The notes: generated from the sequence alone by a model not told the origin. Shown: positions 33,938 to 45,341, counted from the stretch's first letter. The stretch is DNA of 64,000 bases from Cristatella mucedo (GCA_009760855.2 WPIO01000001.1:5200501-5264500); one strand, 5' to 3'. Program-made: numbers and translations.

Positions 33938-35578
33938 CTAAAGATTAAAAACGAGCGCAGTGGTCAGGCTCACGGCTGCCAGTCCCAACGGAAGGGGGTA
34001 GCTCTGCCACAGTCAGCTTGCGTTAGTCTCTGAGAACGACACAGCAAAGCACAATATAGCAAACGCTAGGTTCCTTACGAACGTCTTGCAGCACATGTCG
34101 GAAACGGCAGCAGTGGAACTAGATGCCTAGCATTGCTGTGCTCTTTGATAACTACTAAAAGTTTGAAAAATTCATTAAGAAGACAAGATTCCAAGGCTAG
34201 CCATCACGTTCGATACCAGTCCAAGATTAGGGACTGTCAACCACGGTGGCTGTCTAAAAGTCTTACTAGCTCTTTAGCTCTGTATAGGCTGGGCTAGGAA
34301 AAAGGCATTAAGCGTATCCAGCTAGTTATTAATACGACAAGATTAGTCATACAATTCCATAGGTTCGGCAACGTGTCTAACATGCTGAAGGAGCTTCGGT
34401 GACTCCAGGCCGATCAATGAAATACAGAGCGAAATTCTTACTATGAACCACAAGGCCAGCAGTGGTTTGGCTGCATTATACCTAACTGAATTGCTGAAGT
34501 AGTTTCTGCGTCCTCGTGCCCTCAGATCCTCGGTGAACAATAAAAAAGCTGCGCAACTCCTTTGTTTCGAACCTACCTTCGAACCTACAAAACTTACCAG
34601 TGCTTCCATAAGAAGGTACCGTGTGCAACGACTACCAGTCAAAAAAGCTCTTGCAAAAAGCTGCCATAATCGCGTTTATGTCAAAAGCACATGGGAAGCT
34701 GCGGCAGCAGTATCTGCTTTTGCGGCTAAGTTAAACCCATGCCCTCATAGCACAATGACTTAGGCTAGCTGCTGGACTGAGAGGCACACTTTAACAACTT
34801 CGAGGCAGCGATGAAGGCGGCTTTGCTCCTGCTGCCAGCTGTGCCGAATGCTTCTTTTTCAGCTGAGCTTTGCCTAATTCTTCCTCTCACTTCCTTAAAG
34901 ACTTCAGTTCCTGCTCGTGCCAGTGGTCGGCTGCCAAGAACGATGGTGTGATCGCAGGCGAGGCGGTGGCTAAAGCGATGCTTCGAGCACACGGCTAGAA
35001 AAAACTGCCAGTTGACCTCCGCCTAGTGTCCTCCGTGGCCTTTACGGGTCAATTCAACAGCATACAAGTAAAACTGCAGGCAACAGTGAGTCTACCAAAT
35101 AAAGCAAGAGAGAGCACTAAAGGTACGTGGGAAAATGCACAATTCACTTCTACACAACGTACAGCACATAATGTACCAAAGTAGATTTGCACTAGCATGC
35201 ATCAGAGGCCGGAACCGACCGCTTGGTCCATACACAGCGTCATATATGGTCACAATACTTAGCAGTGACACGGTCAGGTGAGCATACTCGAGCATGCCTA
35301 CGCGCGCACATGGATGGACCGTGAAAGAATGAGTAGAAAGATGAGTAGAGAAAAGACAGATTAATAGACAGACAGGCCGAGACAGGCAGGGGTAGATATA
35401 GGACGGTCATTGAGACAGAGATAAGACAGTGACAGACAAGCAGGACAGAGAGGGGAAAGGATGGAAGGAGAGGGAACCGAGAGGGGAAGAAAATGGGAGA
35501 GGGAAGATGGGTACGACGGTGGATCAGACAGAGCGACTGTGGCTATTGCTACCTCGTCGGCAGCGGAAGCATACCGAC
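33938..35578. other. Intron between exons 11 and 12
   Basis: Mostly featureless. Around 34,800-34,990 (minus) an open segment has coiled-coil character (WHEQELKSLRK, then a TGA, then EEELGKAQLKKKHSAQ). It lacks a splice pair that would keep frame, so it is not included. Purine-rich low-complexity DNA occupies 35,330-35,520. Confidence 0.4.
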
Positions 35579-35683
35579 CTTTCTCCTCTCTTGCCTCTCT
35601 GCCTCCTCCTTTTCTATCTTCTCGCGCAAGGCACGATCTCTCTTCCCGGACTCTTCTCTTGCTTTGAGCTCCTGGCCTTCTTT
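35579..35683 (-). CDS. MAP7: MAP7/ensconsin-like gene, exon 11 (charged helix)
   Basis: 105 bases, 35 codons, phase 0-0. Acceptor GTGTCTTCATGTTTTAG, donor AAAG/GTCGGTAT (weak at +3 but with G at +5 of an acceptable site). It encodes KEGQELKAREESGKRDRALR then EKIEKEEAERQERRK. Over half the residues are charged, as expected for the extended single helix of MAP7 proteins, and it runs straight into KLEAIMKR in the next exon. The longer open frame around it is read-through of the splice sites; the plus-strand frames are shadows. Confidence 0.85.
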
Positions 35684-36880
35684 CTAAAACATGAAGACAC
35701 AAGAAAGTGGCCAGGCATTCGACCACGTAGCCTCTCGGTTAATTTGCATTACTGGCACTAGTCTTTGTGAGTTCGTCGATGCCAACGTTCAGCTATCACT
35801 CCTACAGACGCCTTGAGGTCTACAAAGATGCTGCAATACGCAGGAGGGGCTGCATTCAGGTTATGACTGTCATTGCTCGCGACTCGAACCTCAATCATGA
35901 TTCTCCCAATTTGCATCCCTCCTTGAGATACCAGCTGCAGTGCAGAGAAAGAACCAAGCCCTGTGAGAGCCCTGAGCAGACGGTTTGTAGCACTGGGCAA
36001 ATGTAAATGCAGCATACAGCAGCCTATATAGCCGGCTATGCCATCCACGTCGGTTGGGGAGCAAGCCAGCCTAGTTAAAGGCATCGTGTGCAAACAAAGC
36101 GTGCATCGCCAGGCGCTGTGAAGCAGCTCCACGGACACTGCCTACATCACTAATAGAGCCAGGTCCTATCTACCGAACATTGCTACCGCCTATGAATTGT
36201 ACGACCTCACCTCACCCCAGTGGGAAATGGGGGCATTAGCAGGTAGCAAGGTGCAGCTGCTACAGTGCCAATGATATGATGACACAATAGGCTAGATTTT
36301 GTTGGCGACTGGGAGCCTCGTGAGGTCAAGCGAAGACGGGCTCAGTCAGGCTCGTAAGCTTAACATCCCTCAGAAATACCTCGCTGGAGGAGGTGGTGGC
36401 ACCAACGACCCAGGGCAAGACTGCAGCTGCTTGATCGGGCATAACTTTCTTTTGGGTCGAAAGAGGAAGTTGGTGTGTCACTCACCCCTACTCTCGGAGG
36501 TCATGCATTCAACAAGGTCTTCTTCCTTGCTTCAGCTACGACATACCCATCGGTGGAGACTAGTGCTTCTAAGAATCCGGCAAAAGCCGGTTCAGCCGCA
36601 ATTCTTTTCCAGCAGGCACAAACAAAATGTCGCGCACTTGGACGTCAGCAGCATAGAACGGTCTGAAGCAGACGCTGCGACTTTCACTTTGCACAATGCT
36701 CAGCAGAGCAGCCGCTGGACTTCCAAAAAAAACGATCTCTCCTTTTACTCAGCTTCGCAGTATGGCCTTGACACAGCCCCTGGGCTCGTACACCTTACAA
36801 GGGAGCTCTCCCCAAGGACGGCAAGTGGCGGCGCAGGAGCCGTTCAGGACAGCAAGGGTGCGACTGGGCAATTCGCTCAC
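35684..36880. other. Intron between exons 10 and 11
   Basis: No exon or mobile element recognised. The open plus-strand frames at 36,299-37,336 and 36,696-37,214 are complementary shadows of exon 10 and its flanks. Confidence 0.45.
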
Positions 36881-37072
36881 CGCTCGCCTGTCGGCTTCGG
36901 CAGCGGCCAGCTCGGCGCTGCGTCTCGCCTCAGCCTCCACTATGGCTCGCCTCAGCCGCTCCTCCTCGGCCAGGCGTGCCTCCTCGGCCAGGCGCGCCTC
37001 CTCCTCCTCGAAGCGCCTTTGCTCCTCGGCCTCGCGGCGCAGCTTCTCCTCTGCTTCCCGCCTCATGTCCTC
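36881..37072 (-). CDS. MAP7: MAP7/ensconsin-like gene, exon 10 (charged helix)
   Basis: 192 bases, 64 codons, phase 0-0. Acceptor CGCATTTTCGTTCGGCCAG, donor GCGAGCG/GTGAGCG. It encodes EDMRREAEEKLRREAEEQRR, FEEEEARLAEEARLAEEERL, and ends SAELAAAEADRRA. About 60 percent of residues are Glu, Arg or Lys with regular Ala/Leu spacing: a long single alpha helix, not a classical heptad coiled coil. It contains a near-perfect internal repeat (ARLAEE twice), suggesting local duplication. It lies between the KLAEKRRQARDKAE exon and exon 11, in the order expected for a MAP7 domain. Confidence 0.88.
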
Positions 37073-38139
37073 CTGGCCGAACGAAAATGCGGAGCGAGTG
37101 TCGTCTCGACGGGGCCGCGAGCAAGCAGCGAAGCGTGGGCGGGCCAGCTCTCTCGGCACAGCATCAACTTCCGGCCTCCAGCTGAGACAGGTGTGGTTGG
37201 CGCTTCGCTCGTGACACCGGCCGAGGAAGGGCGAGTGGGCACGTTGCAAGGCAATCATCGGGTGACCGAATCGAAAACTCCCTATGCTTTGGCAGAGCCC
37301 GGTCCCGAGATAGGACATGTAGGATCGTTAGACTAATGCCAGAATGGACATTAGCCACAAGTATGCCGGAGTTGTCCACTAACTTCAGTTTCTGCTGCTT
37401 GCCACACCACAATGAACTTGAGGGTGAGTATTAGTAACAGGTTTCTGGCTGATATTGTGCAGGCTTGTACCAGGCTCAGAAAATCCCCTGTTATTTCTTT
37501 TATGGGTGGTTAATGGCCAGGTGAGTGACTGCACGAGCAGTGATTTATGGTTGGGATGACTCACCAGGAAAGGGGAGCCTCCCTGCCTCCTGGGGATGGT
37601 CCGGCTGCAGGAGAGCAGACGCCTGCCTGGCACGAGCCCAGATCGGTTCGGTGCTGATGAGCCGAGCAGGGCTGAGCGAACGTCTGCCTCGATGCATGTA
37701 TCTTTACTTAGCTATGAGGCTTTCAACGATGAAGCTTGTTGCAGCATTCTAGTTAATAGATAGGCACTCCGATAGAGCAAACTTCCATCGGGTACAGTCG
37801 GAATTCTTTTAAGTTTTTTAAGTTTTTACGAGACCCTTGCCACACATCGCTAGGGCGATCAAGATATAGGCGCAGCTGTGCAACAGGTCGTGTGAAAACT
37901 CTGACAGGCCTGCCATGTGACCACAAAATCAGGTGGCCGGAAGACATGTACCAGTCCATTTAAATTCACGGGGAAGCAGATATCAGAAATTTTCCCGGAC
38001 ATCGCTGGAATAGAATTGCAGCTTGATAGGTCCCATCTTGGTGGGGAGATTCTCAGAGAGTAAATGGTAACAGGCACCGGTCATGCTTGCAGCCTTTGAC
38101 GCCCATGGGATCATGTCACTAGGGATCGGCTAGAGCTCC
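37073..38139. other. Intron between exons 9 and 10, proximal part
   Basis: No feature recognised between exon 10 and the LINE relic. Confidence 0.4.
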
Positions 38140-39000
38140 ACTGCTTTTTGCTCATCTATACTTGCCCTCTTGCCGATGCCATTACCAAGCACAACCTTGG
38201 CTCTCGGACAGCACTCGATGCAATCCGTGCTTTTATCCTTCCCTGCCTTCTAGTACCAAAGACTTACTTAACTTCCCTGCAGCTTGCATTTCCAACTAGT
38301 GCTCATGGGTGACTGCTAACTTTGTTCAATTGAACGCCGAGGAGATGTGCTGTGGGAAAGTATAGTGTCACTCAGAGTCAGGAAAGCCTCACCCTCAAAG
38401 TTAGCGCAATCAGTGTCTCTTTGGTAGCCTCTGTACTGATTTGCACCGTCCTATTCCAAACTGACTTTTGTGCTGGAAAAAACACATCGGCTCTACTCTT
38501 AAGTCGGCCTTCTTTCGGTTCAGAAGCATCGCAAAAACGTGGGATGTCAAACTGCAGGAAAACTACCCTTGCAACTTTCCTGCTTATGCAATGAGATGCT
38601 TATAGGTGGCTCAAAACTCGTCGGTTAGGCTCCCTTATCGTAACTGTCGCATCCTTATTACGCCTATTCTCTCTCACCAGTACCAGCTTCCTATACAGCA
38701 GCCCATCAACTTCAAGTTTCGATCTCTCATTCTCAGGCTTACTCCAGCTTACACATCTGAACATTTTGCTCCTCGGGTGCCATTCATCATCCTCTCCTGC
38801 AACTCTTCATTGCTCAATGGTGCCTCTAACCAATCTTTGCTCTTTTGGACAACACCTTCCTTTCCTATGCACCTGAGGCCTACCTGCTATACCAAAAAAC
38901 ACTTATGTCGACTGACATCCAACAGATCAGGACTTCACGATATTTATTGCAAAACTAAAACCGACTAGTTCCTTGCTGCATATGCTTCATCTTTTAATGC
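38140..39000 (+). mobile_element. L2-like LINE relic
   Basis: TATACTTGCCCTCTTGCCGA and CATTACCAAGCACAACCTTG at 38,157-38,197 match the copy at 51,272 onward. Later blocks include LTLKVSAISVSLVAS (LTLKIGSALISLVES) and a worn LTPAYTSEHFAP (SLAPAYLSDLLP). Frames are broken. It lies antisense to the MAP7-like gene. Confidence 0.7.
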
Positions 39001-39011
39001 TCATGTGATGA

Positions 39012-39150
39012 TAATGTCATTATTATTATTAATAAAACATGTATATACCACTTCATGAGAACTCAATCTCTTTCTGGGCACTTTTTATATGCTGAAAAGG
39101 CAGCATATCAATCGGTTAGTTCTATCAGGAGCAGTTTCAGAGCACAGGCA
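39012..39150 (-). mobile_element. L2-like LINE tail, opposite orientation
   Basis: ATTATTATTATTAATAAAAC, then the reverse complement of the tail (ATGAGAACTCAATCTCTTTC, TGGGCACTTTTTATATGCTG). It faces the preceding relic tail to tail. Confidence 0.7.
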
Positions 39151-40334
39151 CACAAAAGACTGCTCACTCGGACGGATCAAAACTATCTATGCTATGATTG
39201 CTCATGCTATTGCTGCTGATCAGTTAATGTAATTCTTTCCTTCAACATCTGTGAATTGCCAAGAAAGAGATTTAGCCCTCCTAAGCTGTGTTTACAATGT
39301 CCCAGCTATGTCACCAACTCCTGAGATCGATCATTCTCGAATGGCAGGCACACGATGTACAAGCAGGTTCAACTTCTTGGTCAAGACGGACGGAAGCAAA
39401 GATCAGATGACCAATCCCAAGTACCTAGAACTACCTGCCTCCTTAGCTCCTTCGCATTAAAAAAGGCAGAGGTCAACAAACAAGCATAGACAGTCTACGA
39501 CACCGCCATTGGATTACGGAGTCGCACTGAAAGTTCTTGTTTACGGACAGTTTAGCTCAGATTAGCAAAGTACATCCCTTCAAAGGAAGTACACCATAGA
39601 AATCGAAGCTAAGCACGACCGGTGACTTTCTGGGGGAGGAGCTCACCAGACAGCTGGGGGAAAGAAAATTGACAGGTGAAAACCTGAGAGCTGGGCTAAG
39701 CAGCCCTCTTGTCAGTTTGAAGGACCCAACTGACCGATGGAAAACGAATTGTGTAGATGCAGCTTTAAGGGACAAGAAAACTAGAAAACTGCTACATTAC
39801 TATCATCACTATTAACTGTAATAATCTGCTATTGGAGCCATGCTAATGGGCTCACAGACGCCTGGAACCACACAGCTATTCCTCTCGAATGTATGTGGTG
39901 AAATACAAGATGCAAAAAAATAGATTGTCAGACCAGGGCTGTATACTTTACATCACTCGGCTAATGTCCGAGGGACACGTCAGAAGCATTTATAGGCTCA
40001 CAGAATGTGCTGATTAGGCAGAATTGCCCTTCAGCCACAGTAATGCAATACCTTAATTATCAATGCTTAAGTAATCAATGAAGCGTTGCAGGAAGGAGAA
40101 GACTAGTGCAACTGCAGCACTTAAGCATTCTGTGTCCGAAGGCAACAAAAAAGTCGTTGCAAAGTGCTACGGTGCACATTTCAAGCACCCGGTAAGCACA
40201 ATGACTGCAGATGCTTAAGCTAGAGCCAAATGTCTGGCTAATCCTGCACCGGCCATGCGGGCATGTGCACGCACACACATGCCCCCCATATGCCCACAGC
40301 GATGCATATAAGGACACGTTACCCCAGGGTTTAA
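39151..40334. other. Intron, no recognisable feature
   Basis: No exon, LINE or SINE recognised in this part of the intron between exons 9 and 10. Confidence 0.4.
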
Positions 40335-40475
40335 TTGTGCAGGGGTAAGGTGCTTGCTCTTCACGACCTCGGTCGTGGGTTCGAGTCGTGTGGTCGTTCT
40401 GTATTGCCCGCTTCAAGTGGTGGTGACAGCTTTGAAGGCTCTTTTGCTGCTACATAAATGAAGCTATATCAGCTT
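40335..40475 (+). mobile_element. tRNA-derived SINE, family 1
   Basis: GGGGTAAGGTGCTTGCTCTT, B box GGTTCGAGTCG at 40,378, CTGTATTGCCCGCTTCAAG, GAAGGCTCTTTTGCTGCTAC and ATAAATGAAGCTATATCAGC. Intronic and antisense to the gene. Confidence 0.85.
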
Positions 40476-40636
40476 AGTATGGCCAGGAGGGAGCTATGGG
40501 GTGACCTTGACCTTGTCAAGACAGCCAATCATAGAAATCAAGCCTACGGGCATGGCGGACTCTAGCCTACACCTTCTGGCAGGTAAAGATGGACGGGTTA
40601 ACCACCCCTTCCCTGCGTCTACAGACGAAAACGAAC

Positions 40637-40722
40637 CTGCTTCGCTCGTTCGGCCTCAGCCTCCCTTTCGGCTTTGTCACGGGCCTGCCGACGCTTTTCT
40701 GCCAGCTTGCTCTTGTATGCGT
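40637..40722 (-). CDS. MAP7: MAP7/ensconsin-like gene, exon 9 (start of conserved C-terminal domain)
   Basis: 86 bases, phase 1 in and phase 0 out. Acceptor TTTGCTCTTCTTCGTTCAG, donor GCAG/GTTCGT. With the G carried from exon 8 or 7 the first codon is Asp. It then encodes AYKSKLAEKRRQARDKAERE and AEAERAKQ. The string KLAEKRRQAR is the signature opening of the MAP7 carboxy-terminal domain (LLAEKRRQAREQREREEQE in vertebrates), there too just after a Thr-Thr-Asp. Exon 7 ends TTETT, so if exon 8 is skipped the product reads TTETT-D-AYKSKLAEKRR, very close to the family pattern. Good evidence for both the family and the alternative exon 8. Confidence 0.9.
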
Positions 40723-40807
40723 CTGAACGAAGAAGAGCAAAGCATGCAGCGCACGGCAGCGTTAGCAAGGCGTGAGCAGCAGCAATGCACTCACGCTGCA
40801 TGCTCAC

Positions 40808-40960
40808 CTCCGGAAGACTCGGGCTCGGCACCGGTGACCGCAGTTTGATGGGCAGCACCTTCAGCAGGCCCTTTAGATCGGCTGACGCATTCACTGCTGC
40901 TGGACAAGCCAAGGTCGCTGTTCACCATCAACGGTATGTTACTGGTTTCCACTCCCTGGA
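40808..40960 (-). CDS. MAP7: MAP7/ensconsin-like gene, exon 8 (probable cassette exon)
   Basis: 153 bases, phase 1-1. Acceptor GCAGCTGCTTCTGTAG (an alternative acceptor 12 bases upstream, ATACGGTATTGCAG, keeps the same phase). Donor CGGAG/GTGAGCATG. Ser- and Gly-rich linker: SNIPLMVNSDLGLSSSSE, SRSKGPAEGAAHQTAVTG, AEPESSG. Only 85 bases separate it from exon 9. Because it is symmetric and exons 7 and 9 join well without it, it may be optionally included. Confidence 0.65.
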
Positions 40961-40972
40961 CTACAGAAGCAG

Positions 40973-42283
40973 CTGCAATACCGTATGAAACAATGCTAGA
41001 AGTCGCTGGCAAAATAAGCTGCAAGTATTGTCATGCTTTGACAAAAGCACACTGCAGCTCACACAGAAAGAAAGCAGTGCCGTCATTCGAAATACTTTGC
41101 ACGCTTCAACGTTGGAGACCCAAAAATCGAATCATCTTATCTCACGTGATGGCTGCAAGATGGACCTACCGTAGGCACATCAGTATAACGGCTGGTCAAA
41201 CCTAGAGATATACACACAAGCATGCATGCTTGAATGCACTCACGCACGCACACACTTATAAATACTAACACGCATGCTAGCACACGACTTACATGCAGAT
41301 GAATCCATATGCACAAGCTAACAAGTGCAGATATAAGGATCAACATGACATCTAGCAACACTGATTCGACTAAAGGCGAAGACACAAATCACTTATTACA
41401 ACGACATGATCTGCAACTAAAATCCAAGTCGTAAAAACCACTAGACAACATCGGCAAAGGTCTAGTCAAATCTCTATCACTTACAAGGTCAGCGAGAAAT
41501 GGTAATTCTCGCAGTGCTGCAAGAGCATATGGCTAAATGAATTTGCATGTAGCTCTTACTTCAGCTATACAGCATTTACGGTAGTTCAGCACAGCTGGAA
41601 TTAGATTCGACAAATCACCTCATTTTGGCTGCCTCCAAAAATTGAATCGCATACCTCTACACCACCACACTAGTCTAGAGTAAAAGTCAGCTTATTCAGC
41701 AGCCTACTTTATTTTGCTGCATTTCATGCCAGGAAGGCTATCACTACAACTTGCAGTGGGCTATACAGACTTGCATGCTGCAGGATTCGAACCCGTGACC
41801 TCGGTCATGAAGTTTGAACATGCTACCCCTAGGCTACGACCCAACGGCCAAACATGCTAGGTTTGATTTACATTGTGATTGTCTTAGGTATTGCCTAACC
41901 ATGCCAATAATAAGCATATGAGTCTTTCAAATTGCCTATGCTGTACGTCTGGTACACTCATGTTACACACCAGCAGTACTGTGAGGTTGCGGGTTCGAAA
42001 TCTTAGCAGGCAAGTCTATCTTGCTCACTATAATTTATGGCATATTTCTACTTGTTGAAGCCAGGTGAGTCTGCTGGGTTAGCAGAATGTGCTTCTGCTA
42101 ATGTGGTACAGTGGCAATGGCACAGAACATTCCTTCTGGCATGAGGTGAACAGGTGCAAGTCAAACAGTTTGCAAGCTGAACTTCAGCAGAATACGGTAT
42201 CACTTGCCCTTTGGACACCACTTATTAAGCTATAGCAATGTAAGTGTGCATCAAATCTGTTATGGCAAACAGCGTGAATTTAC
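40973..42283. other. Intron between exons 7 and 8, with SINE pieces
   Basis: 41,740-41,850 (minus) carries a tRNA-like head (GTCGTAGCCTAGGGGTAGCA) and B box GGTTCGAATCC at 41,783-41,793. A second B-box-like GGTTCGAAATC lies near 41,994. The SINE body is diverged. CA-type dispersed repeats lie at 41,210-41,290. No exon seen. Confidence 0.5.
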
Positions 42284-42478
42284 CTGTGGTCTCTGTTGTA
42301 TTGTGAGGCAAGCTTTCACTATCTTTTAGATCTAGAAGGGCACCATGACTCTCGGCTAGTCTGTCCTTGACATTCAATGTGGCTACTGGAGCATGAAGCT
42401 TATTTCTCAAATCTTCTGTTCCTCGGCTGTCACCAGGTAGTTGTTTGCCTGCTTTTGCAGGCGGCAGTGTCACGTTCG
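42284..42478 (-). CDS. MAP7: MAP7/ensconsin-like gene, exon 7
   Basis: 195 bases, phase 1-1, 64 full codons. Acceptor GGGCTTACCCAGAAAGCAG, donor ACCACAG/GTAAATTC. It encodes NVTLPPAKAGKQLPGDSRG, TEDLRNKLHAPVATLNVKD and RLAESHGALLDLKDSESLP, ending HNTTETT. A moderately charged linker ahead of the conserved helix; its Thr-rich end leads into the Asp that opens exon 9. The donor is among the best in the gene. No domain of its own is recognised. Confidence 0.8.
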
Positions 42479-43067
42479 CTGCTTTCTGGGTAAGCCCACC
42501 AATTGAAGCCGCCTACATAGCACCAGCAGTAATGGAATGCCTCGGCCAATGAATCAAGGGTTGCCATGTTGCCGTGCACCAGAGCACACGCTGACTGCTT
42601 GGAAAACGACAAGCAGGGGGCTAGGGTTGGGAGCCGGACGGAAGAAGCATTGCGCAGTGGGTGGGCTGCTGACTGACAGGCAAGCTCAAAAGCTTAGGAG
42701 CAGCCGATTTACAACGCACCTTGCGTATAACAGAAGTGTGAGCAACATTTCCAGATGCCGGCCGACCATGCAGGTCCTACGAAGTGCAAGGCAGATAACA
42801 TAGGGAGCGTGCAATAACGAAAGACGTGCGATAACATGAAGCTAGGTACGTGCAAGAACAAGAAAGGGGTAAAACAAAATGCAACAGGGTCGCGGGACGA
42901 ATAGGCGGCAGCTGGAGCAAAGAACCCTCGGGGCTAGGAGGACTAGGCAGTGGCTCAACAACGAGACGGCACAAATAGCTACGGCACAGCAGCACATACT
43001 ACGCAAGGCATATCCGTGTGCCAGTGTGTGACTCGGTGGGATCGAAAGGTCAATGAGGGAGAGAGCG
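42479..43067. other. Intron between exons 6 and 7, proximal part
   Basis: No feature supported before the (GA)n tract. Confidence 0.4.
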
Positions 43068-43325
<258 letters not shown>

Positions 43326-43623
43326 AAATTACATCTCAGTGTCTGCAAAGAAACAGCCGGTAGCACCTGCGAGCAAAAAGACAAGTTGCACCTGTATATG
43401 AAAGGCCCTGAGCATAGTGACAACATAAACACTCGGATGACGGTTCGTACGCTTTAACGAACTGAGCAACTAAAGAAAACTGCAGCAGCCCAAATCGCTA
43501 TCGTAGCATTCCAGCAGCTATGAGCTGGCAGCGTGCATGCTCAGCATCTAAGCTAATTGTGTGGGAGCACTGCGAGGAGCAAATCAGTAAGTAAGCGAGC
43601 ATGTCACGAGGAGACAACTTAAT

Positions 43624-44222
43624 TCAGGTCAAACTGTGCACCGCGATGGTGCTAGCCGGCGAAGGTGAGCAAGCACGCCTTGCCCTCGCTGCCATCAGCA
43701 GCCGAGTGCTGATTTGCCACATGGTGCTGCAAACGCTTGCTTGGTCAGGGTGAAAGCTTGCCTTCGCCCCGTGAGCGCCTCCTGGCAGCTTGGCCACTCC
43801 CACCGCTGCCAACGCTGCATCGGAAGGTGCTCTAGCTGTGGCGACTGCTTTGAACTGCACTCCGTGCTCGCCGCCACTGCTCCGTCTGCTGCCGCCTCCT
43901 AGCGAATGAGCTGAGCCGACAGCCGGGACGGCGGAGGCTGCTGTGCCGTTCAGATAACCCTGACCGGCCGCCTTGTCCTTGTTGCCACCATGACAGAGTC
44001 GATCACTCTCGGTCGTCGAATTGGGCTCATTCGAAGCAGCTGAGCTGGCATTCGACTGCAGGGCAGCGGTGGCAGCAGCCGAGGCGGCGGTGAAGGTGGC
44101 AAGCTCGCTGCCTCCTCCGTCCAGCGAAGGAGGGCAGCTCTGGCCGGTTGGGTGCACAGCTAACGCCGTGGCAGGACTGCTCGTGACAGCCTCCTGCGTT
44201 CTCTTGCTGCTTTGAACTGCTG
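43624..44222 (-). CDS. MAP7: MAP7/ensconsin-like gene, exon 6 (3' boundary unresolved)
   Basis: Acceptor CCTGCTCACTTGGCAACAG at 44,223 onward, phase 1 in. The frame stays open for 598 bases to TGA at 43,626-43,624 and is rich in Ala, Ser, Gly and Thr (AVQSSKRTQEAVTSSPATA, SAAATAALQSNASSAASNEP, HSLGGGSRRSSGGEHGVQF). To join exon 7 in frame it must end in phase 1. Candidate donors are GCCG/GTCAGG (near 43,953), CAGG/GTTATC (near 43,947) and GAGA/GTGATC (near 43,998); none is strong. GC-type donors at AAG/GCAAGC and AGG/GCAAGG are in the wrong phase. It could instead be an alternative last exon giving a protein without the carboxy-terminal helix. Confidence 0.6.
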
Positions 44223-44500
44223 CTGTTGCCAAGTGAGCAGGCCGGATGCTGGCTGACCCTGGAAAGCATGCTGTAATGATGATTCTGTCGGGCTGAGAAC
44301 GATCATAGCTCCTCAGCTAAGAAAAACTCGAACCATCCCCAGTCCAGCCACCACCGGGTGGTGAAGCAGCGGCGGCAGGCTGCAGCAACAAAAGCAGCAC
44401 CATGCCCGGTGATGGGGACAAGAAGCATCGGAAGGCCAGAAAAGGCAGCGCAAACAATCGGCAAATGGCTTTCCGGTGGATGAACCGAATGCATCTTCAC

Positions 44501-44656
44501 CTGGCAGCACCAACTTCGTGCCAGCCGTCGATGACTTGCCGTCAGTGTGCTGTGCAGGACTGCTGCCACTAGAATGCTGGCAGCCTGGGCCGGCCGGCCG
44601 AACATGGAAGGGCAGGCGCACGCCGGAGTCTGTCGACTTGGCTCTCCGCTTGGACG
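44501..44656 (-). CDS. MAP7: MAP7/ensconsin-like gene, exon 5
   Basis: 156 bases, phase 1-1, 51 full codons. Acceptor GCATTCAATCTGGCTGCAG, donor GCCAG/GTGAAGATG. It encodes SKRRAKSTDSGVRLPFHVRP, AGPGCQHSSGSSPAQHTDGK and SSTAGTKLVLP. The basic start (SKRRAKS) followed by Ser-rich sequence is typical of microtubule-binding linkers, but there is no specific motif. The longer overlapping frame at 44,303-44,725 is in another phase and not supported by splice sites. Confidence 0.72.
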
Positions 44657-45244
44657 CTGCAGCCAGATTGAATGCATGCCAAAGTGTAAGCGAGCAGCAG
44701 CAGCGGGGGCGCTGCACAAACACACAGTGAGACATGCTACCGGGAGTGTCTACAGCCGGAGAAAGCAGCCTAAGCCGAATGCCCTGCTCACCTGGCCACT
44801 ACTACTCATAGACTGATGAAAGAGCAGCCCACAGGTGCTATTCTTGGCAATGTGAGCTGATATTACAATGAACCACAATGTTAATACTAGCTAGTGCATG
44901 CTGGTGCAGGACAGTGATTCAAAAAGAGACCACGGGGATAGCTTGGTCTGCCATAGCATCAGGGGCATATCCGCCAATTAATGGCAGTAAATGACAAGGT
45001 TGCAAGCTCTACTGGGGGGAAAGCGACCCATGCTAACAGCAGATTCCGAGTCGCACCAGTCAGTGTGCAATTGACGACCAGGTAGAGCACACAGGAAGTG
45101 AACTATTTTGCAGGACCGGCCAGTGACTACTTTGCAGTGTTTTATCTTTGAATGAGTGCTCATGTTGCTGTTTCTGCTTGGTGTTTCTCTCTCACCTCCC
45201 ACTCACTCTCTATCTTCCTCTCTCCCTCTCGTTGACTCTCCTCC

Positions 45245-45248
<4 letters not shown>
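44657..45248. other. Intron between exons 4 and 5, proximal part
   Basis: A tRNA-like or LINE sequence is not visible here. Nothing supported. Confidence 0.4.

Positions 45249-45341
<93 letters not shown>
45249..45341. repeat. (CT)n microsatellite
   Basis: 46 uninterrupted CT units after a TCTCTCTCCCTCTC lead. On the gene's own strand it is (GA)n. Confidence 0.97.

Noticed and set aside
36299-37336. 345-codon plus-strand frame overlapping MAP7-like exon 10
   Set aside because: Complement of a Glu/Arg-rich exon, low-complexity Leu/Ser. The minus strand has splice sites, matching phase and family similarity.
44303-44735. 140-codon minus frames overlapping exon 5
   Set aside because: One is in the wrong phase, and the other contains exon 5 but extends past both splice sites.
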